Assembly (NCBI GenBank): GCA_047635255.1
Contig: JBLIIR010000007.1
Location: 1 to 33,394, forward strand
Length of the DNA: 33,394 nucleotides
Origin: Porticoccus sp047635255
GTDB taxonomy: Bacteria; Pseudomonadota; Gammaproteobacteria; Pseudomonadales; Porticoccaceae
Reading direction: 5' to 3'
Shown here: positions 6,920 through 15,286 of the stretch, piece by piece
Numbering within the stretch: position 1 is the stretch's first letter
Layout: every line of letters begins with the position of its first letter
Program-made: the position numbers and the translations under genes
The notes under the pieces: model-generated
The model's database searches: none
Told to the model about the DNA's origin: nothing
The model's input: only the letters and a program-made list of their open reading frames with translations

Positions 6920-8242
6920 CTAAAATAAGAATATCATGCCTAGCGCAAACACGAATCCTGACCAGATTAGCGTCACTGTGCAATAGCCCATTATATCCCT
7001 GATTTTGAGTCTTGCGATACCTAGCAACGGAAGAGCCCATAACGGTTGAATCATGTTGGTCCATGCATCGCCAAAGGCCACAGCCATAGCAGCTTGATGT
7101 AGTGGAACACCTAATGATTGCGCTGCAGGAATTACAATGGGGGCCTGGATGGCCCACTGCCCTCCACCTGAAGGCACGAAAATATTCACTAGGCCAGCAC
7201 TAAGGAAGGTCAGTAGTGCAAAATTGTCAGCATCTGAGATGCTGACAAACCATCCCGAAATGGATGCGGCTAATCCAGAGCCTACCATCATGCCCATAAT
7301 CCCAGCATATAAAGGGAATTGAAGCACAACCCCGCAGAGCCCTTTTACTGCCTCGCTAAGCGCAGTCAGATAGGATGCTGGTGACTGATGAAGCAAAAGC
7401 CCTGCTACCAGAAAAATAAAGTTAATGGTATTTAGACCAATAGCGCCATCATATACAATATAGTCTACTAAATAGTATGTGCCGAGCATTCCTAGCAAGA
7501 AAGTGGGTAATCGGTGATTTTCGATGTAATTAGCAGGGGTGATGATCTTGATGCCGGGGTTTTCATTAATATTTATCTTGTGGGGCTCTACTTCAATAGT
7601 TTCTGCCGGTGGAGGTAGCATCAGCCTGTTAACTAGAGGCAGCGTGATAAAAAGAATGAGGCATATAGTGAGAGATTCCCAGCTGAAAATTGTCTCAGAC
7701 AAAGGAATAGTATTTCCCTTTAACAGGGCGCTTAATTCATCACCATCGGTTGCGGCAATCTTTAATGGTATAGAGGCTGATAGCCCTGCATGCCAGACAA
7801 GCATGCCAGAGTAAGCCGAGGCAACTAGGAGGGGATAGTGCACCCCTTTTACTTGGAGGGCAATCTGACGCGCCATTAATGCGCTAGCAATCAACCCAAA
7901 GCCCCAGCTAATCCAGCAACAAATCAAGGCAATCATGGTCATTAATACAATTGCCTGTTCTGGAGTTTTAGCTATGGAGGCGATTTTTTTCAAACCCCCT
8001 CTTACCGCTTCTGTTTGCGCCAGAACACTTCCAGTGAATAAAGTAATGGTTACCTGCATGGAGAACACCAAAAGATCCCACACCCCATCACCCCATAATC
8101 GAACCATATGTGTAGGCGAGTAGTCTTGGGTAAGTACACCGGTAATTAAAACTATAAAAGTTATTATGATGGCGATAACGAATGCATCAGGTAGCCACCG
8201 CTCCATGATGTGAGAAAAAAACTTGGATGTGCGTCTGATCAT
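6920..8242 (-). CDS. atoE: Short-chain fatty acid transporter, AtoE family
   Basis: This is an inner-membrane transporter of the AtoE family (short-chain fatty acid uptake in E. coli). At 440 residues it matches E. coli AtoE and aligns by eye along its length: the N-terminus RWLPDAFVIAIIITF, MVRLWGDGVWDLLVFSMQ, AKTPEQAIVLMT, INFIFLVAGLLLH, FPLYAGIMGMM, the conserved VPSGGGQWAIQAPIVIPAA loop, and the end KIRDIMGYCTVTLIWSG. Many hydrophobic spans are evident. It starts 59 bases after apaH on the same strand. A weak promoter candidate (TTGAGA at 8291-8296, 17 bases, CATAGA at 8268-8273) lies in that gap, so it may have its own transcript. The acetoacetate degradation genes atoD, atoA and atoB are not nearby. 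The real substrate in this organism is not known. Confidence 0.9.
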   Translation of the reverse strand: MIRRTSKFFSHIMERWLPDAFVIAIIITFIVLITGVLTQDYSPTHMVRLWGDGVWDLLVFSMQVTITLFTGSVLAQTEAVRGGLKKIASIAKTPEQAIVLMTMIALICCWISWGFGLIASALMARQIALQVKGVHYPLLVASAYSGMLVWHAGLSASIPLKIAATDGDELSALLKGNTIPLSETIFSWESLTICLILFITLPLVNRLMLPPPAETIEVEPHKININENPGIKIITPANYIENHRLPTFLLGMLGTYYLVDYIVYDGAIGLNTINFIFLVAGLLLHQSPASYLTALSEAVKGLCGVVLQFPLYAGIMGMMVGSGLAASISGWFVSISDADNFALLTFLSAGLVNIFVPSGGGQWAIQAPIVIPAAQSLGVPLHQAAMAVAFGDAWTNMIQPLWALPLLGIARLKIRDIMGYCTVTLIWSGFVFALGMIFLF

Positions 8243-8301
8243 TATGGGGACGTATCCTTATGCTTAATCTATGACAGTGAGACTATTTCTTCTCAAGGGG
8301 G

Positions 8302-9120
8302 CTAAAGACTAACTGATGTATGATTGCGATGGAAAAATTTTTTTGTATCGATGTCCATTAATCGCATGCGCCCACCCCAGACATATCCAGTATCTAAAGG
8401 AAAAATATTTTCTTTTTCGATGCGTCCCTCCAGTGCAGCCCAGTGCCCAAAGATAATTTTAGCATTTTTTGATAACCCTTTTTCATGCTTAAACCAAGGC
8501 AAAAAACCATCTGGTGGAATTTCAGGAGTATTCTTAGATACAAGATCGAGTTGTCCCAATGGAGTGCAAAAACGCATTCGTGTAAGGTAATTAGCGATAA
8601 CTCTCCATCGTTCCCCCCCAGTCAGGCTGTCATCCCAAATATTTGGTTGGTCACCATACATAGCGTTAAAAAATTCACCTGATTGAGTGCCGCAACGTAA
8701 AACAGCATTCAGTTCTTCCGCTAACTGTATAGCTTTTATTGGGGACCATTGAGGAGGTATGCCTGCATGAACTAAAATGTAACCTTTTTCATTGATCAGC
8801 ATTGGTTGTTGTTGAAGCCAATGTAGGAGCTCTTCTCTATCAGGAGCATCAAGTATTGCTTGAAATGTATCGCCAGAGCTAATTTTTCTTGATCCGTAAG
8901 CTGTGGCCAGTAAGTGCAGGTCGTGATTGCCTAGCACCATTCTAAAGCTGCTGCCTAGTTTGTAGCAAAATCGAAGTGTTTCAAGGGAGGAAGGGCCTCT
9001 ATTCACTATGTCGCCAACAGACCACAAAAAGTCTTTATCCGGATTAAATGATACTTCTTCTAGTAAAGATATCAGCGGTTCAAGGCAACCCTGAATATCG
9101 CCTACGGCGTAGGTGCTCAA
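8302..9120 (-). CDS. apaH: Symmetrical bis(5'-nucleosyl)-tetraphosphatase (Ap4A hydrolase)
   Basis: This cytoplasmic phosphoesterase cleaves diadenosine tetraphosphate to two ADP; in E. coli it also removes Np4-type caps from RNA. It has 272 residues. The metallophosphoesterase motifs are all present: GDIQGC (8-13), GDIVNRG (36-42), GNHD (about 64-67), and later histidines at VHAG and FGHWAAL. The start is TTG at 9120, overlapping the apaG stop as TTGA; it is preferred because it gives the family N-terminus STYAVGDIQGC and no ATG is close. It is the last gene of the lptD-surA-pdxA-rsmA-apaG-apaH block and is probably translationally coupled to apaG. Confidence 0.95.
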   Translation of the reverse strand: MSTYAVGDIQGCLEPLISLLEEVSFNPDKDFLWSVGDIVNRGPSSLETLRFCYKLGSSFRMVLGNHDLHLLATAYGSRKISSGDTFQAILDAPDREELLHWLQQQPMLINEKGYILVHAGIPPQWSPIKAIQLAEELNAVLRCGTQSGEFFNAMYGDQPNIWDDSLTGGERWRVIANYLTRMRFCTPLGQLDLVSKNTPEIPPDGFLPWFKHEKGLSKNAKIIFGHWAALEGRIEKENIFPLDTGYVWGGRMRLMDIDTKKFFHRNHTSVSL

Positions 9121-9485
9121 TGCACCGCTCCTGGCACAAACAATCGAAATATTGGGATAGAGACATCGAATTCTATTTCCGCGTTACAGGACATCTGATA
9201 GCATCCCTCCATAGTGCCAACTTGAGTGTTAAGTGTGACACTGCTTGTGTATTGGTATACTTCCCCTGGAGCAATAGTTGGCTGCTCTCCTACAACGCCA
9301 GCACCGTTAACTTCTTTGGCCTGCGCATCTCCATCAGTGATAATCCAATGTCGGCTAATCAGTTGTACCGAGCGGCCTCCATTATTTTTAATGCTAACAT
9401 GATAAATAAAAGAAAATTTCTTATTTATTGGATCTGAATATTCCGAAGAATAGCGGGGAGTCACGTCCACAATGATATCGGTCAT
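9117..9485 (-). CDS. apaG: ApaG domain protein
   Basis: This is a 122-residue ApaG protein, a small fibronectin type III-like beta sandwich. Its biochemical role is unclear; in E. coli apaG lies with apaH and is linked to cobalt tolerance. Visible features are the start DIIVDVTPRYSSEYSDP, FSFIYHVSIKNNGGRSVQLISRHWIITD and the segment GVVGEQPTIAPGEVYQYTSS, ending with GCYQM, all family hallmarks. Both ends overlap neighbours by four bases: ATGA with rsmA and TTGA with apaH. Confidence 0.95.
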   Translation of the reverse strand: MTDIIVDVTPRYSSEYSDPINKKFSFIYHVSIKNNGGRSVQLISRHWIITDGDAQAKEVNGAGVVGEQPTIAPGEVYQYTSSVTLNTQVGTMEGCYQMSCNAEIEFDVSIPIFRLFVPGAVH

Positions 9486-10288
9486 AACAAGGAGCTCATT
9501 TGGTTGCTAAGCTGCACAAACTGCTCAACGCTGAGGTTTTCTGGACGAAGAGCTAAATCAACATCAAGTTGTTTGAGGTGCCTATCAGGAAGAATTAATT
9601 TTAACGAATTTCGTATAGTTTTTCGACGCTGTTGAAAGCATGTTCTTACTAATTCAGACAGGAGGGCTAGATCGGTTGCCTTATATGGTGGACTTGAATA
9701 TGGCTGCAACAATACCATAGCCGAATCGACTTTAGGCATTGGATTAAAAGCAGAAGGTGGCACTAAAAATAAGGGGTGTACTTTGCAATAATACTGAATC
9801 ATTACGCTTAGCCTGCCATAGTTTTTTTGTCCAGGGGGTGAGCTCAGTCGATCCACCACTTCTTTCTGAAGCATAAAGTACATATCAGAAATACATTCAT
9901 TGAAGCCTAGCAAATGAAATAAGAGTGGCGTGGTGATGTTGTATGGCAGGTTACCGACAATTCGTAGTGGGCGTCCATCAGTGCAAAATTTTCGAAAATT
10001 TATTTTTAACGCATCCCCTTGGTGGATTTCAAGATTAGCATATTGCTGGAACTTGTCCTTAAGAACTGGAATCAAATCCCGATCCAATTCAATGATGTTC
10101 AGCCCTGGACATTTTGTTAACAGCGGGCCTGTTATGGCACCTTGCCCAGCTCCGATTTCAACCAAGTTATCATTTTTTTCTGGATCGATGGCCTCAACTA
10201 TTAGTTCGATAACATCCAGGTCAACTAAAAAGTTCTGACCGAAACGCTTACGTGCCTGATGCCCGTTTTTTTTATGGGAATATTTCAT
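9482..10288 (-). CDS. rsmA: 16S rRNA dimethyladenosine transferase RsmA (KsgA)
   Basis: This enzyme uses S-adenosylmethionine to dimethylate two adjacent adenines near the 3' end of 16S rRNA, a late step in small-subunit maturation. It has 268 residues. The SAM-binding motif VEIGAGQGAITGPL (about 43-56) and the catalytic NLPYNITTPLLFHLL (about 113-127) are intact, preceded by RKRFGQNFLVD near the N-terminus. It overlaps pdxA upstream by ATGA and apaG downstream by ATGA, so the three are probably coupled in translation. Confidence 0.96.
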   Translation of the reverse strand: MKYSHKKNGHQARKRFGQNFLVDLDVIELIVEAIDPEKNDNLVEIGAGQGAITGPLLTKCPGLNIIELDRDLIPVLKDKFQQYANLEIHQGDALKINFRKFCTDGRPLRIVGNLPYNITTPLLFHLLGFNECISDMYFMLQKEVVDRLSSPPGQKNYGRLSVMIQYYCKVHPLFLVPPSAFNPMPKVDSAMVLLQPYSSPPYKATDLALLSELVRTCFQQRRKTIRNSLKLILPDRHLKQLDVDLALRPENLSVEQFVQLSNQMSSLL

Positions 10289-11262
10289 TGGTTTAGCATG
10301 ACCATTCTTCTGGCATATTCAATGGCTGCAATCAGGCTCCCTTTGTTTCCTTTGCCAGTTCCAGCCAAATCAAGAGCTGTGCCGTGGTCAACAGATGTGC
10401 GTATAACCGGTAGCCCTAGTGTGACGTTAACTGCGCTTCCAAATCCTTTGTATTTGAGCACTGGCAACCCTTGGTCATGGTACATTGCCAATACTGCGTC
10501 ACAATTTTTTAAATATTTCGGTGTAAAAAGAGTATCGGCAGGCAGGGGGCCCTCAAGACAAAATCCTTGATTGCGTAGTTGACTCAAACAAGGTGTAATG
10601 ACATTTATTTCTTCCATTCCTAGATAACCGTCTTCCCCTGCATGAGGGTTGAGACCGCAAACTAATATTTTGGGGCACTCAATCCCAAATTTTTGTTTTA
10701 ATTCGCTATTAAGAATATAAATAGTCTTTTTTAATAGGTCATGTGTAATGGCTTTTGGCACATCAGAGAGAGGTAGATGTGTTGTTACAAGAGCCACCTT
10801 AAGGTCCTCAGTAGCAAGCATCATAACTACTTTTTCAGTGGAAGTTTTTTCCGCTAAAAATTCTGTATGGCCCGTGAAACTAAACCCCGCAGCGTTAATC
10901 ACACCCTTGTGAACAGGCCCGGTAACCATTGCATGACAGTAGTTATTTTGACATGCAGTCAATGCTTGGGAGAGTGTATCTAGCACGTATTTCGAGTTAT
11001 CTGGGTTGAGGACTCCCGGCACTACTTTGGAGCTCAAAGAGACGGGCTGTATTGCAATCTCACCACCCTTAAGTGCTTTAGGGTGGCCTGGAATTGCCGC
11101 ACGAAGTTTAATAGGTAGATTTAGTTGCTTGGCTCGCGATTCCAATAGATTTGAGTCCGCATAAGCTATCAGCTCAAAATCAAGCGGTTGCTGGATGAGC
11201 TGTATGAGTAAATCTGGTCCTATGCCAGAAGGTTCACCTGGGGTTACGGCTATTCTTATCAC
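10285..11262 (-). CDS. pdxA: 4-hydroxythreonine-4-phosphate dehydrogenase
   Basis: This NAD-dependent enzyme oxidises 4-phosphohydroxy-L-threonine in the DXP-dependent pyridoxal 5'-phosphate pathway. The product is 325 residues. Signatures are the N-terminus RIAVTPGEPSGIGPDL, TGPVHKGVINAAGFSFTGHTEFLA (substrate and metal binding), VCGLNPHAGEDGYLG and AMYHDQGLPVLKYKGF. The start is GTG at 11262, which overlaps the surA stop (GTGA) and gives the exact family N-terminus. It lies between surA and rsmA as in many gammaproteobacteria. Confidence 0.96.
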   Translation of the reverse strand: MIRIAVTPGEPSGIGPDLLIQLIQQPLDFELIAYADSNLLESRAKQLNLPIKLRAAIPGHPKALKGGEIAIQPVSLSSKVVPGVLNPDNSKYVLDTLSQALTACQNNYCHAMVTGPVHKGVINAAGFSFTGHTEFLAEKTSTEKVVMMLATEDLKVALVTTHLPLSDVPKAITHDLLKKTIYILNSELKQKFGIECPKILVCGLNPHAGEDGYLGMEEINVITPCLSQLRNQGFCLEGPLPADTLFTPKYLKNCDAVLAMYHDQGLPVLKYKGFGSAVNVTLGLPVIRTSVDHGTALDLAGTGKGNKGSLIAAIEYARRMVMLNQ

Positions 11263-12557
11263 GATTTGATATCTACAAAAGCCTCATCTCTAATTTCTTT
11301 AAGCCAGACTTCTAGCTCTTCTCGATATCTTTTTTGTTTTAGGGTTTCTCTGGCCTGAGAACGCTTTATTGTATCGGTGAAATCTTGATCGCGGCGTTCA
11401 GTGACCTGTACAATATGCCATCCAAATTGAGTTTTAATGACTTCGCTGATTTCATCTATATTAAGTGTATTCATTGTTTTTTCAAATTCAGCTACAAATT
11501 TACCAGGAACTGACCAACCTAGGCTTCCACCAGACATTGCTGTACCGATATCTTCGGAGTGGGCTCTAGCAACGTCATCAAAGTTTTTGCCATTTAATAT
11601 TTCATTACGAATTTTATCGGCTGTCTCTAGAGTTTTTTCGTCGTCTCGGATTTCATTTGGCACTAGCAATATATGTCTGACATTGTGTTGCTGTACAAGA
11701 TTTGATGAGGCTATACCTCTTCGGGTGTATAGTTTTAGCAGGTGAAATCCAGCAGCACTACGTATGGGTTCGCTAATTTGTCCTGGAGATAGATTTTCAA
11801 TTGTCGCACTGAATATGTCAGGTAGCTGAGAGGCTTTTTTCCAGCCCAGGTCCCCACCCTGAAAAGCTTTATTTCCTTTAGATTTGGCAATAGCAAGACT
11901 CTTAAAATCTTCGCCATTTTTGATTTGAAAATAAATGCTCAAGATTTCTTCCTGAATTTTAGCTACTTCCTCATTGGAGGAGTCGGAAGCTACAGGTAGT
12001 AAAATATGCCCAATTTGGAAATCAGGAGTTGCCCATGAGCGCCCCTCTTTGGTATTGAGAAAGTTATCGATCGCTTGTTCGCTGATAGATATGCGCTTAT
12101 TAAGGTGGCCCTCCTGAACGCGACCTATGAGCAGCTGCTCCCTTACTTTTTGACGAAAATTTGCAGCCGTTACGCCTGATTGTTGCCCCTCATCGAGAAA
12201 GTCCTGCATAGTTTTATTTTGTCGTTGAGCTGCTTGCTCTATGGCTTGATTTACTTGCGTATCACTAAATCTGACCCCGGCTTGCTTTGCCTTAAGCAGC
12301 TGGATGCGCTCAATAATCAGGCGCTCTAAAACTTCCGTTATAACTTCATCTTGGGATGGACCTGCTCGACCGCTTTCTTTTATTCGATTAAGAACTTCAA
12401 GCGTCCTATCTTCTAGCTCGCTGCTCATGATCACTTCATTATTTATTGATGCGACAACTTCATCCAAAAGAACTTCTTTTGCGGTTACCAATGAAGTAAA
12501 TGAGACTGCTAATATTGCGCCACATAAATACTGAAAGAGGATATTTTTTGGTATCAT
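11259..12557 (-). CDS. surA: Periplasmic chaperone and peptidyl-prolyl isomerase SurA
   Basis: SurA escorts unfolded outer-membrane proteins, including LptD, through the periplasm. The 432-residue product begins with a signal peptide (about 1-26, cleaved near VTAKE), then the N-terminal chaperone domain (VASINNEVIMSSELEDR onward) and two parvulin domains, one starting near FQIGHILLPV (about 180) and the second near HNVRHILLVP (about 292), each with the GGDLGW or GGSLGW motif. The length matches the family (428 in E. coli). It starts 17 bases after lptD, so chaperone and a major client are made from one transcript, and it overlaps pdxA by four bases. Confidence 0.96.
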   Translation of the reverse strand: MIPKNILFQYLCGAILAVSFTSLVTAKEVLLDEVVASINNEVIMSSELEDRTLEVLNRIKESGRAGPSQDEVITEVLERLIIERIQLLKAKQAGVRFSDTQVNQAIEQAAQRQNKTMQDFLDEGQQSGVTAANFRQKVREQLLIGRVQEGHLNKRISISEQAIDNFLNTKEGRSWATPDFQIGHILLPVASDSSNEEVAKIQEEILSIYFQIKNGEDFKSLAIAKSKGNKAFQGGDLGWKKASQLPDIFSATIENLSPGQISEPIRSAAGFHLLKLYTRRGIASSNLVQQHNVRHILLVPNEIRDDEKTLETADKIRNEILNGKNFDDVARAHSEDIGTAMSGGSLGWSVPGKFVAEFEKTMNTLNIDEISEVIKTQFGWHIVQVTERRDQDFTDTIKRSQARETLKQKRYREELEVWLKEIRDEAFVDIKS

Positions 12558-12574
12558 TGTTGTATCTTCATGAA

Positions 12575-15169
12575 TTAGTTGTTTGGTGCTTCATAGCCAT
12601 ACACGCCATCTGTTAATATAGATTGCATTTTGGATCCAAAGCCTGCAATGCCTTTGATCTGGAGCGAAAGAAATACACCTTTGTCTTCCTCTAAATCGTC
12701 CATTGGTAACACAATATTGTCGTCCCTATCAATCCACTTCCGGGCAAGCAGACTTAGGCGTACACAGCAGCTCTCATATTGAACTCCAAAAAATGTTTCC
12801 AGGGTTCTGCTGTTAGTAACATCATAGTTATAGCGACCCACAATGTTCAAGTTTCTTGTTATCGGCAGCGCAGTAGAGAAATCACTTTGCTCAATATCGT
12901 TGTTATATTTTTTTCCATTAAGTGTGACCGGAGTCTGATTATTGAAACGATAGCTGATGTTAAGAAGCTTGTTGTCGCCTCCACTATATCGCAAACTAGT
13001 GCTTGCCCGATCTAGCTCGTTGTCATCTGAATCATACTGGGCGTTCGCAAGGGCTTGCCAGTTGTCCCCAAGTCTCATTTCAAATTCTGCAGCGTAAGGA
13101 GATTTATCTCTTCGCGCTTCTTTGCTTATAGGTGAATCCAGAGATACAGTTCGATCATCTAGATAAAATATTTGACCAGCGCTCGCGCGCATTTGTTCAA
13201 TGCCAGAACCATCATCAATTAGTCGTGTAGTAAATCCAACAGAAACTTGTTTCGAATCAGTCACACGATCCCCACCGCTAAATCTCTCATCTCTAAATAG
13301 TGAGCCGTATCCAAAAGTTGATAATGCTGTATCAAACAATGGAAGATCGTCTTGATTTTCTTTTTTGGCATAGACTATGTAGAGTCTCGGCTCAAATGTA
13401 TGTGTGTAATCATTAAGCCAAGTAGTTTTTCTTTCTAAGTATATTCCAGTATCTATAATTCCTATAGGCACCGTGACTGACGGACTATCATCATTTTGTC
13501 CAGAAACTGGAGAATCAAGGTCATATGTCATATGTTTCACCTTAACGGTAGGACGAAAGTATCCCCAGCCCCACCATTTATTCCAGCTTGCCGCATAAGC
13601 TAAATTAAGCCTGCGTCCAGTAGTTTTGGTACTATCATTATGATCATAGTCGCTATACTGGTTCTCTAAAACAACATCAAAATCACCGACGCTAAAGCTT
13701 TTGTTGACTTCAACTCTTGGCAATAACTTGTATTGGTCAGCTCCGTCTTTAATAAGTGTTTGATGTCCAGAACCTTCAATTGAGACACCCCAGTTTTTTA
13801 TAGAAAACTCCAGATGGCCGTACTGGCGAAGGTACGATTGGCTATTGACTTGCAGTGTTGTTGTAGCAAGATCTTGAAAATAATCTTCGTCGCTTGCCCT
13901 TGTATAATTAAGAGTAGATCTGAGATGGCCGAAGTCTCCTCTATGCTGTATATCTGCCAGCCATCGATCCTCTCCTTCATTCTCTCTTTTTCCTGTAACC
14001 GCATTGAGTGCTTCATCATCGTCATCTCCGCCGTCATCACTGACTAAAAATGCACCACTAAAGATAGTTTCAGAGAATTCAGACAGATGCCTCATTTCGA
14101 GTTCGGCCATAGCCCCTCTTTCCTGCACGTAACGAGGGGTAAAGGTAGCATCATAATTGGGAGACAGGTTAAGATATATTGGTTGCGAGAAGTCTAACCC
14201 GTTTTCTTCGCTACTTTCCCAGCTAGGAAATAAAAGACCGCTTGTTCTTCTGTCATCTATCGAAAATCGAACCCATGGGACATATATGACGGGGATATCT
14301 TTTATCTCTAGGCGTACATGCTTGGCTGTAGCAATCCCTGTTCCAGGGTTAATTTGAAGTTTTGAGCTGACCAGCTGCCAAGCGTTATTGCCTGGCTCAC
14401 ATGTGGTGTAAGTGCCGTTATCAATATAAAAAATATCTCCACCTGGGCGCTTGAGTATACCGGCTGACCCGCGAGCTCCAGATGCGTGAAGTAGGTAGGA
14501 GGCATTATTTATTTCTACATCTAATGAATCCATGTTCACATGTGCGGTATCACCTCTGAGCAGAAGGCCTGGCTCTCGAAGTTCTATATGACCATCCATG
14601 TCGACCGTACGATCATCCTGATTGAGTGTAGCAGCATCACTGCGTGCTTGACGGTATCCTTGTGTTAGATGCACATTGCCTTTGAGGTAGGCAACATTAT
14701 CCTGGATTAACTCTGTAGACGAAGAGGCAACTCTTAATGATGCATCTTCAGGCTTTAGATCTGAGTCTGGATAGCTGCGCTCCGGCTCTATGTAGGCACC
14801 ACAGCAACCAGAAGATTTTTTCGCTAGCTGATCTATAGAGAGATTTTCTTCATCTACCCAGTCGAGATTCTTGGCTATTTTTACTTTCGGTACTAATTCA
14901 GTTTGATTTTCTTCGCCCTGAAGGACATCAAAAACTTCAGTTTTGACTGGTCTTGGATAGGGTTTCCCTGCTATCGACTGTTGTCCGCACACCCATTCGC
15001 CATTTTTTCCTGTATTGCACTCCCACTGCAGGTAAGTATTGCTTGTTTCTGCTAACGAGAGACTGCATACCAGCATCACACTAAAGAAGACCAGTATTGT
15101 CTGCGGATACAATGAACACGACGCCCTATTGAGTTTTACGCAGATGTAACTCGCACTTTTTAGTATCAT
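12575..15169 (-). CDS. lptD: LPS-assembly outer-membrane protein LptD
   Basis: LptD forms the outer-membrane barrel that, with LptE, inserts lipopolysaccharide into the outer leaflet. The 864-residue product has a signal peptide (hydrophobic core about 22-40, cut near LSLAET), an OstA/LptA-like beta-jellyroll (about 140-270) and a C-terminal barrel. Conserved cysteines for the inter-domain disulfides are seen: Cys257 (TTCEPGNNAW) and the barrel pair Cys801-Cys802 (ESCCVRL). The mature N-terminus also has Cys51, Cys61 and a Cys122-Cys123 pair, more than the four of E. coli. It heads the block with surA and is divergent from amgK. Confidence 0.96.
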   Translation of the reverse strand: MILKSASYICVKLNRASCSLYPQTILVFFSVMLVCSLSLAETSNTYLQWECNTGKNGEWVCGQQSIAGKPYPRPVKTEVFDVLQGEENQTELVPKVKIAKNLDWVDEENLSIDQLAKKSSGCCGAYIEPERSYPDSDLKPEDASLRVASSSTELIQDNVAYLKGNVHLTQGYRQARSDAATLNQDDRTVDMDGHIELREPGLLLRGDTAHVNMDSLDVEINNASYLLHASGARGSAGILKRPGGDIFYIDNGTYTTCEPGNNAWQLVSSKLQINPGTGIATAKHVRLEIKDIPVIYVPWVRFSIDDRRTSGLLFPSWESSEENGLDFSQPIYLNLSPNYDATFTPRYVQERGAMAELEMRHLSEFSETIFSGAFLVSDDGGDDDDEALNAVTGKRENEGEDRWLADIQHRGDFGHLRSTLNYTRASDEDYFQDLATTTLQVNSQSYLRQYGHLEFSIKNWGVSIEGSGHQTLIKDGADQYKLLPRVEVNKSFSVGDFDVVLENQYSDYDHNDSTKTTGRRLNLAYAASWNKWWGWGYFRPTVKVKHMTYDLDSPVSGQNDDSPSVTVPIGIIDTGIYLERKTTWLNDYTHTFEPRLYIVYAKKENQDDLPLFDTALSTFGYGSLFRDERFSGGDRVTDSKQVSVGFTTRLIDDGSGIEQMRASAGQIFYLDDRTVSLDSPISKEARRDKSPYAAEFEMRLGDNWQALANAQYDSDDNELDRASTSLRYSGGDNKLLNISYRFNNQTPVTLNGKKYNNDIEQSDFSTALPITRNLNIVGRYNYDVTNSRTLETFFGVQYESCCVRLSLLARKWIDRDDNIVLPMDDLEEDKGVFLSLQIKGIAGFGSKMQSILTDGVYGYEAPNN

Positions 15170-15185
15170 GATTATCCGTAATCTA

Positions 15186-15214
15186 TAAATAAAAAACTGT
15201 CATCAGCATGTCAA
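15186..15214 (-). promoter_or_regulatory. Candidate promoter for the lptD operon
   Basis: On the - strand a perfect TTGACA (15209-15214) is followed after 17 bases by TATTTA (15186-15191), which would start transcription near 15179, about ten bases before the lptD ATG. The -35 box is perfect but the -10 is weak and the leader is very short. I see no sigma-E (GAACTT) element such as drives lptD in E. coli. Confidence 0.3.
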
Positions 15215-15286
15215 TCCTACATTTTACTCATTCTGAAGCATCATGCGAGGGTTTGAGGTAGAATCTGTAGTCTTTTTTTTAATTGA

